From Cytobacillus firmus NBRC 15306 (lineage in GTDB: Bacteria; Bacillota; Bacilli; Bacillales; Cytobacillaceae): a DNA stretch of 64,000 bases. Shown here one piece after another: positions 8,746-18,438 of this stretch. The notes below the pieces were generated by a model, which ran no database searches, was not told the origin of the DNA, and was given only the letters and a program-made list of their open reading frames with translations. Location of the stretch: assembly GCF_001591465.1 (NCBI RefSeq), contig NZ_BCUY01000007.1, positions 35,259 through 99,258 on the forward strand. The letters run 5' to 3'. The translations under genes and the position numbers were made by a program. Position 1 is the stretch's first letter. Each line of letters starts with the position of its first letter.

Positions 8746-10010
8746 GCTACGACTCCCCGCTTATTTTCAAATTGCTTATATTTCTCCTCTTCCATGATGC
8801 CTTTTAAAATTTGTACTGTTTTCCACACATCTTCAAACGTGTTGTATAGTGCAACCGGTGCCAGGCGGATTCCATTTGGCGCCCGGAAATCCGGGATGAC
8901 TCCTTCTGCCTTCAGCGCCTTGCAGATTCTTGCTGCTTCCGGGTGCTCCAGATAAATATGGCCGCCCCGCTTCTTTTCATCAAGCGGATTGCGCAGGACA
9001 AGGCCATGTCCTTCAAGCTCATGCTGAATCAGCTCGATCATATAGCCTGTCAGTTTAAGAGATTTTTCCCGGATTCGTTCCATGCCGACTTCATTAAACA
9101 TGCTGAGTGATCCAATAATCGGCGCCATGCTAAAGATATTCGGCGTTCCGATCTGATATGCGCCCGCATCTTCTGCTGCAGTCAGTACATGTTCCATATC
9201 AAACTGCTTATCCTTGCGGGAGCTGAACCAGCCGGCAAGTCCCGGCACCTGTCCAAAATGGCGCTTGTTCACAAACAATCCGCCTGTTGATCCAGGTCCG
9301 CCATTCAGATGCTTATAGTTGCACCAGAACGCGAAATCCACATCCCAATCACTCAGGGAATGAGGGACAGATCCAACCGAATGGCATAGATCAAAGCCGA
9401 TCTCAATCCCGCGCTTATGTGCCTCAGCAGTCAAATACTCCATATCCAGCACCTGGCCGCTTCGGTATAATACACCCGGCAGGACAATCAGCGCGATCTC
9501 CTCTGTCATCGCCGCGATAATGTCTTCATCCCTCAGCGTATGGCCATCGGCACTTTTCACCTTGACAAGATGCTCGTCAGGATCATAGCCCTTCAGCTTC
9601 ACCTGGCTTTGCAGCGCGTAAATATCACTTGGAAAATTGAGCTCGTCTGCCAGTATCTTTGTTCTTTTTCCTTCCGGCTTATAAAAAGTCGAAACAAGCT
9701 GGTGAAGGTTAACGGTTGTGGAACCGCTTACAATTACTTCCTCCGGATTCGCCCCGACGATTGGCGCCATCTCTTTTCCCAGTTTTTCAGATAGATAGAA
9801 CCAGGGATATCCCCCTTCTGTCCAGCCGTCAATGGCATGGTGCTTCCAGGAATCCAGCAGGTCGAGCAGTGATTTCTCTGCACGCTTTGAAAGCAGTCCG
9901 AGTGAATTGCCATCCAGATAAATTCCATCTTCTTTTATATAAAACTCTTCCCGATAGGAAAGGTCATTCCCGGCATCCAGTCCGATTGCATACTCTCGTG
10001 TAAAATCCAT
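8742..10010 (-). CDS. kynU: kynureninase
   Basis: PLP enzyme cleaving kynurenine to anthranilate and alanine, the last step of the three-gene pathway. At 422 residues it is of normal length. Lys233 in [13 protein letters not shown] is the expected Schiff-base lysine; [11 protein letters not shown] upstream provides the Asp that pairs with the pyridinium nitrogen; [11 protein letters not shown] near 95-104 forms the phosphate site. It is the first gene of the operon, with an AAAGGTTGG-type ribosome binding site and a consensus promoter at 10049-10077. A TetR-family gene is transcribed divergently 114 bases away. The operon order kynU-kynB-kynA ends at anthranilate; no 3-hydroxylation genes are present. 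Confidence 0.95.
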   Translation of the reverse strand: MDFTREYAIGLDAGNDLSYREEFYIKEDGIYLDGNSLGLLSKRAEKSLLDLLDSWKHHAIDGWTEGGYPWFYLSEKLGKEMAPIVGANPEEVIVSGSTTVNLHQLVSTFYKPEGKRTKILADELNFPSDIYALQSQVKLKGYDPDEHLVKVKSADGHTLRDEDIIAAMTEEIALIVLPGVLYRSGQVLDMEYLTAEAHKRGIEIGFDLCHSVGSVPHSLSDWDVDFAFWCNYKHLNGGPGSTGGLFVNKRHFGQVPGLAGWFSSRKDKQFDMEHVLTAAEDAGAYQIGTPNIFSMAPIIGSLSMFNEVGMERIREKSLKLTGYMIELIQHELEGHGLVLRNPLDEKKRGGHIYLEHPEAARICKALKAEGVIPDFRAPNGIRLAPVALYNTFEDVWKTVQILKGIMEEEKYKQFENKRGVVA

Positions 10011-10048
10011 TGATTTCCAACCTTTCAGAATATTTATTATTTACGAAA

Positions 10049-10077
10049 ATTATATTGTTTGATTGACACTATGTCAA
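10049..10077 (-). promoter_or_regulatory. consensus sigma-A promoter of the kynUBA operon
   Basis: On the minus strand a perfect TTGACA (10077-10072) is followed by a 17-base spacer and a perfect TATAAT (10054-10049), 39 bases ahead of the kynU start. This is an intrinsically strong promoter, so repression is the likely mode of control. The -35 hexamer lies within the palindromic operator candidate. Confidence 0.82.
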
Positions 10078-10078
10078 T
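10062..10078. promoter_or_regulatory. palindromic operator candidate for the TetR regulator
   Basis: ATTGACA-CTA-TGTCAAT is a perfect 7+3+7 palindrome covering the -35 box of the kyn promoter. On the plus strand it lies between a weak -35 (TTGATT, 10059-10064) and a perfect -10 (TATAAT, 10081-10086) for the divergent regulator gene. A repressor bound here would shut both directions. The size and location fit TetR-family operators; the assignment to the adjacent gene is inference. Confidence 0.72.
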
Positions 10079-10124
10079 GATATAATGTCAGTAATAGTAG
10101 AAAATATAAAAAGGAATGAGATAG

Positions 10125-10742
10125 ATGAAAAATTCCATAGATCAATTACCTGCGAGACAGCAGCAGGCCCTTAAAACACGCCAAAAGCTTCTCCAGGCCG
10201 GAAAAGAAGTTTTTCTCGAAAAAGGCTTTCAAAAAGCGACCATCTCCCAAGTAATCAAAAAAGCAAAAACAGGCTACGGCACGGCGTACGTCTATTTTAA
10301 AAATAAAGACGAGCTTTTCATTACATTAATGGAGGATCTCATGAACCAGTTTTACGAAGTGGCAGAGATGCCCTTTAAGCCTCAGGCCAAAGAAGAGGCC
10401 TATGAAAATATTAAAAAGCAGGTGAGGCTGTTCCTGCAGCTGGCTATGGATGAGCGGGACATGATGAAGGTCGTAAAAGAGGCAATCGGCGTCTCTCCTG
10501 AGATAGAGGAAAAATGGTATGGAATCCGTGAACGCTTTATCGAACGGATTTCAGTCGATATCCGCTACGCCCAGGCGCAAAGGCTTGCCAAAGAGAACCT
10601 TGACCCTGCCCTCACCGCGAGAGGCTGGTTTTATTCGAATGAGATGTTCATGTGGGAGCTGGTGATGAATCAGGAAAAGTATCAGATAAATGATGTGATT
10701 GTGAACTTGACGAGGATGTATACAGGCGGATTGTACGAATAA
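10125..10742 (+). CDS. TetR/AcrR-family regulator, probable kyn operon repressor
   Basis: The 205-residue protein has an N-terminal TetR helix-turn-helix at about residues 18-62 (KTRQKLLQAGKEVFLEKGFQ, then GYGTAYVYFKNKDELF) and a helical ligand-binding C-terminal domain. It is divergent from kynU and the shared intergenic region has a perfect palindrome over the kyn -35 box. Repression relieved by tryptophan, kynurenine or anthranilate is a plausible but unproven model. The ATG at 10125 has an AAAGGAATGAGATAG ribosome binding site. A strong terminator follows the gene. Confidence 0.88.
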   Translation: MKNSIDQLPARQQQALKTRQKLLQAGKEVFLEKGFQKATISQVIKKAKTGYGTAYVYFKNKDELFITLMEDLMNQFYEVAEMPFKPQAKEEAYENIKKQVRLFLQLAMDERDMMKVVKEAIGVSPEIEEKWYGIRERFIERISVDIRYAQAQRLAKENLDPALTARGWFYSNEMFMWELVMNQEKYQINDVIVNLTRMYTGGLYE

Positions 10743-10762
10743 AGTATGCGTTTATAACGCAT

Positions 10763-10808
10763 AAAAGGTGCCTCTCCCAAGAACTGCAATGGGCAAAGCA
10801 CCTTTTTT
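10763..10808. terminator. bidirectional terminator between tetR and the dipeptidase gene
   Basis: Arms AAAAGGTGC (10763-10771) and GCACCTTTT (10798-10806) flank a loop with inner CCC/GGG pairing, with T-runs on both strands. It separates the plus-strand TetR gene from the end of the long minus-strand catabolic operon. Just upstream, 10745-10763 is a separate perfect 8+3+8 palindrome (TATGCGTT/AACGCATA) without a T-run. Confidence 0.85.
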
Positions 10809-10845
10809 ACAAGTCAGGTTGCATACATATTTACTAGCTTCAGGT

Positions 10846-11868
10846 TTAGAATATTCTCTGAAAGTTCCGTCCCAAAATCTTTTCTATATCTTCCGTCTTG
10901 TACCCTCTATCTGCCAATCCCTTAATCAATTGACCCAGGTTTCCATGTCCGTCAATCACGTCGAACGGTTTCCTAGGCATGCTGGCTAAATCCTCTGTGG
11001 ACACATATTTGAAGAAATCATCACATAAATCAAGACCTATTCCGACATGATCAATGCCAACTAGCTGAACCATATAATCAAGATGGTTAATCAGATGATC
11101 CAGATTACTGTTTTCGTCTTCTGCCGCGACAATGATGCTGACCGCGTTTATTCCGATAACACCGCCTTTGGAGGCAATGGCTTTCATTTGGTCATCCGTT
11201 AAATTGCGCATCGTATTCGAAAGAGCCCTCGCATTTGAATGGGAAGCAATAATAGGCTTTTTTGAAATTTCAATGACATCCCAAAAACCTTCATCATTCA
11301 AATGGGAAACATCAATCGTCATTCCCAGTTGTTCTGCTTCTTCAATTAACTGGACACCAAAAGAGGTTATGCCGCCTTTCCTGCCTTCCCGTATTGGGCT
11401 AAAATGGCTTCCATCACCGACTGCATTTCTTCTGCTCCACACCAAGCCCATGTTTCGGACACCCAATTCATAGAATATCCTTAACAGGCTTAAGTCGGTC
11501 CCAATTGGCTCTGCACCCTCAAGAGAAAGCAGGAAACCGATTTTGCCTGATTTCCGGGCCAGCAGCATGTCTTCACTATTTTTGCAGATCATTAACTTAT
11601 CTGGTGATTCCTGTACTTCTTCATAAATTGCACTTACTTGATTCAAGGCTTTCCGCAAGGCCATCTCCGGCAAAAAACTGCTATCAATAAAAATAGCAGC
11701 AATAATGATATTCACACCGCCCTGCTTAAAGCGCGGCCAATAATCGGTTTCAATCACCTTCTTTTTTCCTCGTTCTCTTTGAATTGCCACGTCCATCAAT
11801 AAGTCGAAGTGACCATCCATAATAAGAGCGTGATTTTTAATCTGATCTATATATGTTTCTGTTTCCAT
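10846..11868 (-). CDS. membrane dipeptidase / renal dipeptidase-like (peptidase M19)
   Basis: M19 enzymes are binuclear zinc dipeptidases, often acting on D-amino-acid-containing or unusual dipeptides. The 340-residue product (ATG 11868, GGAGGA site 8 bases upstream; longer starts lack a site) shows the zinc motif DGHFD near the N-terminus, the bridging Glu in SLEGAEPIG, and two later His motifs, IDVSHLN and IASHSNARAL, followed by GIGLDLCDDF. No signal peptide is visible, so it is cytosolic. It is the last gene of the sigma-54 operon, suggesting that the pathway releases or consumes a peptide-like or N-acyl intermediate. Confidence 0.9.
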   Translation of the reverse strand: METETYIDQIKNHALIMDGHFDLLMDVAIQRERGKKKVIETDYWPRFKQGGVNIIIAAIFIDSSFLPEMALRKALNQVSAIYEEVQESPDKLMICKNSEDMLLARKSGKIGFLLSLEGAEPIGTDLSLLRIFYELGVRNMGLVWSRRNAVGDGSHFSPIREGRKGGITSFGVQLIEEAEQLGMTIDVSHLNDEGFWDVIEISKKPIIASHSNARALSNTMRNLTDDQMKAIASKGGVIGINAVSIIVAAEDENSNLDHLINHLDYMVQLVGIDHVGIGLDLCDDFFKYVSTEDLASMPRKPFDVIDGHGNLGQLIKGLADRGYKTEDIEKILGRNFQRIF

Positions 11869-11968
11869 TTGATCTTCCTCCATACTAAATATTACTGTTC
11901 CACCTGTCCATCCATCATGAGTAAAAAGCTCTAGCAATAGACTAGAGCTTTTACAATATCGGCCATTC

Positions 11969-13549
11969 CTACACTAACTCATTCACTTCCAGACGGGCTA
12001 AATCTCCTGCAGCTTTTACGCGAATACGGGTTGCATTGCCAGGCATGTAGGCAAGCGGAACATCTTCTATATCTACAATGACCAGACTATCAGGATCAGC
12101 ACCAGCATTGATTGCTTCCGACATAGCCTTTTCTTTAGCGAGTTGAAGCGCCTTTTCTCTTCCGATTTCAGCCAGGGCATATACCTTTTCAATTTGTCCG
12201 CTGACTTGGGAAATCGCTGCTCCGATGGCATTTGCTACTCCTGAATGCTCAGGCCGAATGACCTGTGAAGCGCCTTTTAATTTTTCCGGCAGTAAAATGC
12301 TTCCTCCGCCAACAAGGAGGACCGGTACCGGCGCCGCACTTGTTTTCATCTTATCAATCGCTTCTTCAACAAGCTCGACCATTTTATCATAGACTTTATT
12401 CAATAATGTTTGGTCAAGATGTGCTACCTTTGAAGAATCGCCAAGATTCACTTTGCCGAGTGCTACTGCAACATCTGTGACTGTTAACGTGTCCCCTCCA
12501 AAAATAAGACTTTTTTCCGGCAGCCGATATCCGACGCTGTCAGGTCCAACTGTGAAGCCTCCATTTTCGTGAATTCTGATAATCGTTCCGCCGCCAAGTC
12601 CAATGGAAATCAGATCCGGCATCCGGAAATTCGTGCGGGCTCCTCCAATTTCCACAGCAAGGGAGGATTCCCTAGGGAATGACTGAACCAGAACCCCGAC
12701 ATCAGACGTGGTACCGCCAACATCCACAACAATAGCATCTGAGGAATCGCTTAAATAAGATGCACCGCGCAGTGAATTCGTTGGGCCGCAAGCAATGGTG
12801 AAAATCGGGTATTTCACCGCATACTCAACAGACATCAGGGTGCCATCATTTTGTCCGAAAAAGACTTTTGCCTCGATACCTTCATTTTTTAAAGCATTGA
12901 TAAATCCGTCCGCGGCTGTTTTAGCAACATTGACAACTGCAGCATTCAGAATGGTTGCATTTTCCCTTTCCAGCAATCCTACTGATCCAATTTCGGATGA
13001 TAAGGAAACAGAAATATCTTCTCCGAGCACTTCTTTCATGATTTCACTTGCTCTTTGCTCATGTGCTTGCGAGACTGGCGAGAAAACAGAAGTAATGGCA
13101 ACAGAATCCACATTCCCTTTAATTTCCTCTGCAATTTGATATAAATGCTCTTCATCTAAAGAAACGATTTCGCGTCCATCAAATTCATGTCCTCCCCGGA
13201 TCAGGTAAACATATTTTCCGAGTGCATCACGCAGGTCATCAGGCACTCCGATCAGCGGCTTAACCGCGAGGGTTGCAGGAGCACCAATACGTATTGCGGC
13301 AATTTTATTCAGTCTTTTTCTCTCAACGATTGCGTTTGTACAGTGTGTTGTTCCCAGCATGGCATATTTGATTTCTTCCCGCGGAACATTTCCATCCTGT
13401 ATAATTTTTTTCATGGCTGTATAAATGCCCGTTGTCACATCTTCTGTTGTCGGTGATTTTGTTTCCGAAATGACTGTATTATCCTGATCTAAAAGCACTG
13501 CATCGGTATGGGTTCCCCCAACGTCTATTCCAATTCGATAAACACCCAT
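11969..13549 (-). CDS. hydantoinase/oxoprolinase family protein (HyuA-like), paralogue 1
   Basis: A 526-residue ASKHA-fold protein with the N-terminal phosphate loop GIDVGGTHTDAVLL at residues 7-20 and a second loop VDVGGTTSDVGV at about 280-291. HyuA proteins are ATP-dependent subunits that activate cyclic amide carbonyls (N-methylhydantoin, 5-oxoproline, caprolactam, acetophenone) for ring opening or carboxylation, normally with HyuB. Here the partner is DUF917, not HyuB. The ATG overlaps the preceding DUF917 stop by one base (TAATG), so the two proteins are probably made in equal amounts. A paralogue of this gene lies at 16882-18438 in the same operon. Confidence 0.9.
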   Translation of the reverse strand: MGVYRIGIDVGGTHTDAVLLDQDNTVISETKSPTTEDVTTGIYTAMKKIIQDGNVPREEIKYAMLGTTHCTNAIVERKRLNKIAAIRIGAPATLAVKPLIGVPDDLRDALGKYVYLIRGGHEFDGREIVSLDEEHLYQIAEEIKGNVDSVAITSVFSPVSQAHEQRASEIMKEVLGEDISVSLSSEIGSVGLLERENATILNAAVVNVAKTAADGFINALKNEGIEAKVFFGQNDGTLMSVEYAVKYPIFTIACGPTNSLRGASYLSDSSDAIVVDVGGTTSDVGVLVQSFPRESSLAVEIGGARTNFRMPDLISIGLGGGTIIRIHENGGFTVGPDSVGYRLPEKSLIFGGDTLTVTDVAVALGKVNLGDSSKVAHLDQTLLNKVYDKMVELVEEAIDKMKTSAAPVPVLLVGGGSILLPEKLKGASQVIRPEHSGVANAIGAAISQVSGQIEKVYALAEIGREKALQLAKEKAMSEAINAGADPDSLVIVDIEDVPLAYMPGNATRIRVKAAGDLARLEVNELV

Positions 13550-14643
13550 TATGCTGTCACTCCTTTTTTGGCTAGTTCTTCAACAGGGACATATTCCACA
13601 TCATATCCAAAATACTTTGGACCAACTGTTTCAATCCCCTTCCCTGTTCTCCATTTTGGATGGCAAGGCATTCCGATAATGACACATCTCGCACCGTATC
13701 TAATTCCCTCCGTTGTGATCGGAAGGCCAGTTTCTGCATCAAGTACCGCAATCAGGTCAGGTGTGACACAAAGCAGGCGCTGATCCGTCTGGGCAAGAAG
13801 ATGTTCATTCTGGAATCGAACCTCCAGAGTCTCGCCTTTATACTCATTGATTCCTTCGAAGGTTGCCACTCCTCTTGCAAAACCTGTTTCTGTCTTCCGA
13901 TTAATATCGCTGACTTTGCCGCGGAATAGTTCAAACCCTTTAGCCTTTTTCAGGACTTCGCTTATCGGGTCAGCATTATATTCCTTAGCAAGCCGGATCG
14001 CTCTGCCGATTTCCTCTTCAAGTTTTAAGATATTGCTAATACCGCTTTTCTTAATCTCCTTGCCGGTCATTGGATAGATGGCAATCATGGAAGAACCGCC
14101 CATTTCAATCGTTGCAGCCCGGGCAATCCTTTCTGTCCAGACATTATTGATTGTCGACAATAGTGTTGTGTTTCCTTTTTCATCTGCGATCACCATAGGA
14201 GTAGCAGAGATTCCATCCAAGTAGAATGTGACCATTTGCAGTTCAGGGAACGCTCGTCCCATCCCATCCACATCTACAACCGGAAGGCCAAGTTTGGCAG
14301 CAAGGGCCAAGGGCAGCATGGAATTCAATCCGCCAGCTTCAATTGGCATAGTCGCATAAATCTCTTTCCCTAAATACGATTCAAGGTTTTTGAAAGCTGC
14401 AGCTGCCTCCTCACCGCTTGGGGCCTTTTCAAGCATAACGGTTGGGGCTCCCATCATGGCTGATGGAACAATTAATGCATCATCCGGCACCTCATCTGGA
14501 TCTAAAAGTGTAATTTCCCCATATTCTTCGATCGCCTGCAATGCCATGAGCTTTCCAATGTAAGGGTCTCCCCCTCCGCCCGTTCCAAGTAAGGCGGCAC
14601 CTACTGCTATATCTTCAATCTCCTGCTTGCCTAATTTTCTCAT
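13549..14643 (-). CDS. DUF917 protein, paralogue 1
   Basis: The 364-residue protein has the DUF917 N-terminal GAALLGTGGGGDPYIG glycine-rich loop, the central DVDGMGRAFPELQM motif and the EAGGLNS segment characteristic of the family. DUF917 proteins are usually encoded beside HyuA-like ATPases and are of unproven function; a role as second subunit of an ATP-driven amidohydrolase is inferred from context. Start ATG 14643 with a TTGGGAGGTTTAAAAAA ribosome binding site. It follows the permease by about 30 bases. Confidence 0.88.
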   Translation of the reverse strand: MRKLGKQEIEDIAVGAALLGTGGGGDPYIGKLMALQAIEEYGEITLLDPDEVPDDALIVPSAMMGAPTVMLEKAPSGEEAAAAFKNLESYLGKEIYATMPIEAGGLNSMLPLALAAKLGLPVVDVDGMGRAFPELQMVTFYLDGISATPMVIADEKGNTTLLSTINNVWTERIARAATIEMGGSSMIAIYPMTGKEIKKSGISNILKLEEEIGRAIRLAKEYNADPISEVLKKAKGFELFRGKVSDINRKTETGFARGVATFEGINEYKGETLEVRFQNEHLLAQTDQRLLCVTPDLIAVLDAETGLPITTEGIRYGARCVIIGMPCHPKWRTGKGIETVGPKYFGYDVEYVPVEELAKKGVTA

Positions 14644-14672
14644 TTTTTTAAACCTCCCAATATTCCGAAAAT

Positions 14673-15992
14673 TTATGATGCAATATGTTCTTTAACCTCT
14701 TTATTGCCTGATATGGTTTTCAAAGCTATTACACCGAGGTAATAAATAATAGCGCTTATTAACAGCGAATTGATGGATGGTATTCCTAGTGTTATATAAT
14801 AGCCGCCTGCAAATCCTGCAGCCCAGGCGAATAAAGTCACTGGATTTAATTTCTCCGGCTCTGATGGCAAGATGCCTTTTTCCCTGCTTTCATCAAGTGC
14901 TTTACGATATGTTTTTAACACGAAGTAATCCACCACCATAATACCGGCTATAGGAGGAATCATGATTCCAAGCAGAACGAGGAAATCCACAAATCTGTCC
15001 AGGATGCCGAGAATGGATAACAGTGTTCCGATCGCACCGATGATAAGGGTAATGAGCCCGCGATTTACTTTCACCTTGAATACGGAATCAATGATATTTG
15101 TAAATCCCAGTGAAGAAGAATATAGATTTAAGTTATTAATTTTCACTGTTGAAAAAACAACAACTGCAGCTCCAAGCCAGCCCGATGTTTGAAGCATAAT
15201 GCTGACAACATCACTTGTTTTGGCTGCATGGGCCATAAGAACCGCGATCATTCCGACACCAAGCTCGCCAACAATGGTTCCGATGGTGGTCATCCAGAAT
15301 ACATCCTTGCCGTTTCGGGCAAAGCGGCTGAAGTCAGGTGTGATGACTGCACCAATCATGAAGCCTCCCGCAACCATTGTTGCACCTACCCCGATGGAAA
15401 GTCCTTCTCCGGGAGGAGGAGTACTCATAAGGTTAAATATGGAGTGGTCGCTTAATACTTGGTAGATTCCCACTCCTACTACCAATAGGAAAGCTGGTAC
15501 GGCAATTTTCGCAGTCATGCTCAAAAGCTTAAATCCAAATATAACCAATACCGTCACACCTAATCCAGTGATAGCAGCTGAGACTGGCAGACTCAATTTT
15601 CCATCTGTCGCCTGAACCAGTCCATTGGCAAAAACGGAGTTCTGCACACCAAACCAGCCAATTGTACAAATGGCGATGACGGCTCCGATAATGGTCGAAC
15701 CGTATCGGCCGAATCCTGTCCAGCGAGACAACAGACTCGTAGAAAGCCCTTCACGCGCCCCCGCATAACCGATTAGAAAGCTTACTATCTGCAATATTAC
15801 ACTTCCGAGCATCATGGCCCAAAACGCCTGCCAAAAAGTCATTCCGTATCCCAAAGCAGCCCCAAGCATAAATTGAGAGAGTGTCGCCAGAGCACCAACA
15901 CGGACAAGCATGATATCCCACATTGGCAAACGTGCTGACTTGGGAACTCTGGACAGAGAGTAATCGTCTCCTAACTTTGAATGATCTTCCAT
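14673..15992 (-). CDS. NCS1-family permease (cytosine/purine/allantoin/hydantoin type)
   Basis: A 439-residue integral membrane protein with about 12 helices, starting with a short cytosolic tail and the family segment SARLPMWDIMLVRVGALATLSQF. NCS1 carriers (CodB, Mhp1, PucI) import nucleobases, allantoin or hydantoins with Na+ or H+. In this operon it is the obvious uptake system for the substrate of the HyuA-DUF917 enzymes, pointing to a cyclic ureide or lactam-like compound. ATG 15992 follows CAGGAGGTAGGAATTC, a strong ribosome binding site. Confidence 0.9.
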   Translation of the reverse strand: MEDHSKLGDDYSLSRVPKSARLPMWDIMLVRVGALATLSQFMLGAALGYGMTFWQAFWAMMLGSVILQIVSFLIGYAGAREGLSTSLLSRWTGFGRYGSTIIGAVIAICTIGWFGVQNSVFANGLVQATDGKLSLPVSAAITGLGVTVLVIFGFKLLSMTAKIAVPAFLLVVGVGIYQVLSDHSIFNLMSTPPPGEGLSIGVGATMVAGGFMIGAVITPDFSRFARNGKDVFWMTTIGTIVGELGVGMIAVLMAHAAKTSDVVSIMLQTSGWLGAAVVVFSTVKINNLNLYSSSLGFTNIIDSVFKVKVNRGLITLIIGAIGTLLSILGILDRFVDFLVLLGIMIPPIAGIMVVDYFVLKTYRKALDESREKGILPSEPEKLNPVTLFAWAAGFAGGYYITLGIPSINSLLISAIIYYLGVIALKTISGNKEVKEHIAS

Positions 15993-16091
15993 GAATTCCT
16001 ACCTCCTGTTACATTTTTCACTCTTCTGCCTTGGCATTTAAGTAAGAAGCTTTGGGGACAAGTAAACTGTGAAATAACTAAGCTTTTACTT

Positions 16092-16817
16092 TTATGAGCT
16101 TTTAACACGCTCTTTAGATGGCGGTGTCATGTAAGTCAGGCGGCTTTGTTTAACGCCCATGACAATCAGATTTTCAAGTAGTCTCGTGGCAGCAAACACC
16201 GGATCGATGACCGGTACGTCATAGCCGTTCTTTTTTAAGCGTGCCTGCAGTTCGGCGGCAACACCCATAAAGCCTGTACAGCCTAAAATAAGTGCGTGTG
16301 CATGATCTTGCTCGATTGCTTTGATCATTTCCTCGTATAATTCTCTTTTTAGCCTATCTTTATCGTGAACTTCCAAAACCGGAATATTCACATAACGTAC
16401 TGAAGCCAAATTTCCGTTTACACCTAAAGTCTTGCTGATATTCTCAATCATTGGGACAACATTTGGAAGCACGGTCACAACTGAAAAGGATTTTGCAAGA
16501 GAGCTTGCGAACAGCATAGAGGCTTCACATGCACCCACAACTGGAATATCCAAGATCTCTCTGGCAGGCTTGACGCCCGGATCTCCGAAGCAGTCGCTAA
16601 TAACACCTTGATAGCCTTCCTCTTCTGCCTCTTTTGCTTTTTCTAAGAAATTAGGCACGCATAAGGCCTCATCATATTCGCTTTCAACAGAGGCAGGCCC
16701 ATAATCCAGACTTGTAACGCCCACTTCGGTTGTATCGGATGCATAGTATTTAACTTCCTCTTTAATTTCCTCATTAAAGATATCCGATGTAATAGGCATG
16801 ATCACTTTGATCTTCAT
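16092..16817 (-). CDS. Asp/Glu/hydantoin racemase family protein
   Basis: About 241 residues from ATG 16817 (AAGGAAG site; the upstream GTG has no room for one). The two catalytic cysteines of the Asp/Glu racemase superfamily are in place: SDCFGDPG near residue 82 and ILGCTGFMG near 180. Family members include hydantoin racemase, aspartate racemase, glutamate racemase and maleate isomerase; context with HyuA and NCS1 permease favours racemisation of a 5-substituted hydantoin or related substrate. It lies mid-operon between the permease and the second HyuA copy. Confidence 0.88.
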   Translation of the reverse strand: MKIKVIMPITSDIFNEEIKEEVKYYASDTTEVGVTSLDYGPASVESEYDEALCVPNFLEKAKEAEEEGYQGVISDCFGDPGVKPAREILDIPVVGACEASMLFASSLAKSFSVVTVLPNVVPMIENISKTLGVNGNLASVRYVNIPVLEVHDKDRLKRELYEEMIKAIEQDHAHALILGCTGFMGVAAELQARLKKNGYDVPVIDPVFAATRLLENLIVMGVKQSRLTYMTPPSKERVKSS

Positions 16818-16881
16818 TCTTATATACACTTCCTTTTTTAAAATTTTTCATTGTATTTATTATGGAAAGAGCGCAATCCTG

Positions 16882-18438
16882 TCAGGCCAATTCTCCTAAA
16901 GCCTTTACCCGAACTCTTAATACTTCGCCTTCCAGATAATCAAATGGGAATTCTTCCAATGAAACAAGCTCTATGCTTTCTTTTTTTGCTCCTTTTTGCA
17001 GAAGCTGCTGAAAAAGCTGTTCTTTTGCCCGGTCAATGACTTCCTGTTTAGTAATGCCATTTAACCAGAAAACTTTATCTATTTCTGCAGATAGAGGAGC
17101 AAAGCATGCTCCGACAGCATTGCAAATATGGTAGCCAGCCGGATGCAATACCTTCTTATATCTGCCAAATAACCGATTAGCGAGAAGCGGACTTCCCCCT
17201 CCAACAAGAATGACAGGCAGATCCTCGACACTTGGCTGGAGTCGTGAGATTGACTCCTTAATATTTTTTGTTACCATTTGAATAACTTTTCTGCAGTCTT
17301 CTTTTGATAAAAGGTCCAATCCTTTCTGCTGTAAAGTTTCATCTTGAAAAGAATCGGGAAATAGTTTAAGAAAGGAGTCGGTTAACGTCCATGTATGGCC
17401 TCCCCATGCCATCCCCTGCTGTTCGATATCATTTGCAATCGTTTCCTTGATTTCCGCTAATTCGTTTTCAATCGTGATAAGACTCCCGCCTCCATATGGC
17501 AAAGAATGAATTTGCGGTACACGGACATTAACTTGAATATCAAAAATAGAAGAAGAACCTACAGAAACTTCGGGCTGTCCATTTATGATTTTTCCAATAT
17601 CGATTGTGCTTCCGCCAGCATCCACAACAATGCAGCTCTTTAAACCGCTTAAGATACTGGCGCCTCTAATACTATTGCTCACACCAGAACCAATCGTCAG
17701 GATGGGATATTCCGAAGCCTCATGAATTTCCATAAGTGATCCGTCATTTTGTGTCAGCCAATATGGACAATTTAACGATAGATTCTTAAATATTTTTGAT
17801 AAGTCAGTCATAGCCTGCCTTATAACTTTTGATAAAATGGCATTTAATAAGGCTGCATTTTCCCTTTCTATAAAACCGGTACTTCCAATTTCATGTGACA
17901 TCGTAACCGGTATTTCAGGATAATGTTCCTTTATGATTTTCCGGATTTCTCGTTCTTCCGTTTCATATAAAGGGGAATAAGCTCCGACAATACAAATGGA
18001 TTCAATGCTGTATTTTTCAATATCGCTGAGCAGCTTGTTTATTTGGCCAGAATTCGGATTTAAAGAATCATCCTTATTCCCCTTGTAATCACACAAACTC
18101 TTAAAATCATACACTTTCCCAATATACTTCTTAAGATTCGATGGCCATTGTATGGCAGGTCCAATTAAAGAAGGTATCTTGGTCATGCGGATCAGAGCGG
18201 TTTTTGCCAGATTGTTAGGGTAGTATAAGGCATTGAGCACATGAGTCGTCCCCAGGAATACACCCTCAATTTTTTCTGGCGGAATATTCGCTTCCTGTAA
18301 AGCTTCGTTTGCTGCTAATTTAATGCCGGTAATGATATCCTTTGTTGTTAAGTGTTTCGACCAGGAAAGAAGCTTGCCGTCGTTCGTTATGACTACTGCA
18401 TCTGTGTTTGTACCGCCTACATCAATTCCAAGTTTCAT
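16882..18438 (-). CDS. hydantoinase/oxoprolinase family protein (HyuA-like), paralogue 2
   Basis: The 518-residue protein has the ASKHA loops LGIDVGGTNTDAVVI at residues 3-17 and VDAGGSTIDIGKI near 275. It is clearly paralogous to the gene at 11969-13549 yet divergent in sequence, so the two HyuA proteins are probably not simple recent duplicates. It overlaps the upstream DUF917 gene by 17 bases and has a CAGGGGGATTCAGGCT ribosome binding site. The likely role is an ATP-dependent ring-opening or carboxylating subunit acting with its cognate DUF917 partner. Confidence 0.9.
   Translation of the reverse strand: MKLGIDVGGTNTDAVVITNDGKLLSWSKHLTTKDIITGIKLAANEALQEANIPPEKIEGVFLGTTHVLNALYYPNNLAKTALIRMTKIPSLIGPAIQWPSNLKKYIGKVYDFKSLCDYKGNKDDSLNPNSGQINKLLSDIEKYSIESICIVGAYSPLYETEEREIRKIIKEHYPEIPVTMSHEIGSTGFIERENAALLNAILSKVIRQAMTDLSKIFKNLSLNCPYWLTQNDGSLMEIHEASEYPILTIGSGVSNSIRGASILSGLKSCIVVDAGGSTIDIGKIINGQPEVSVGSSSIFDIQVNVRVPQIHSLPYGGGSLITIENELAEIKETIANDIEQQGMAWGGHTWTLTDSFLKLFPDSFQDETLQQKGLDLLSKEDCRKVIQMVTKNIKESISRLQPSVEDLPVILVGGGSPLLANRLFGRYKKVLHPAGYHICNAVGACFAPLSAEIDKVFWLNGITKQEVIDRAKEQLFQQLLQKGAKKESIELVSLEEFPFDYLEGEVLRVRVKALGELA

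Noticed and set aside
10745..10763. 19-bp palindrome after the TetR gene as a second operator
   Set aside because: It is downstream of the coding region next to a terminator and does not resemble the 10062-10078 palindrome.
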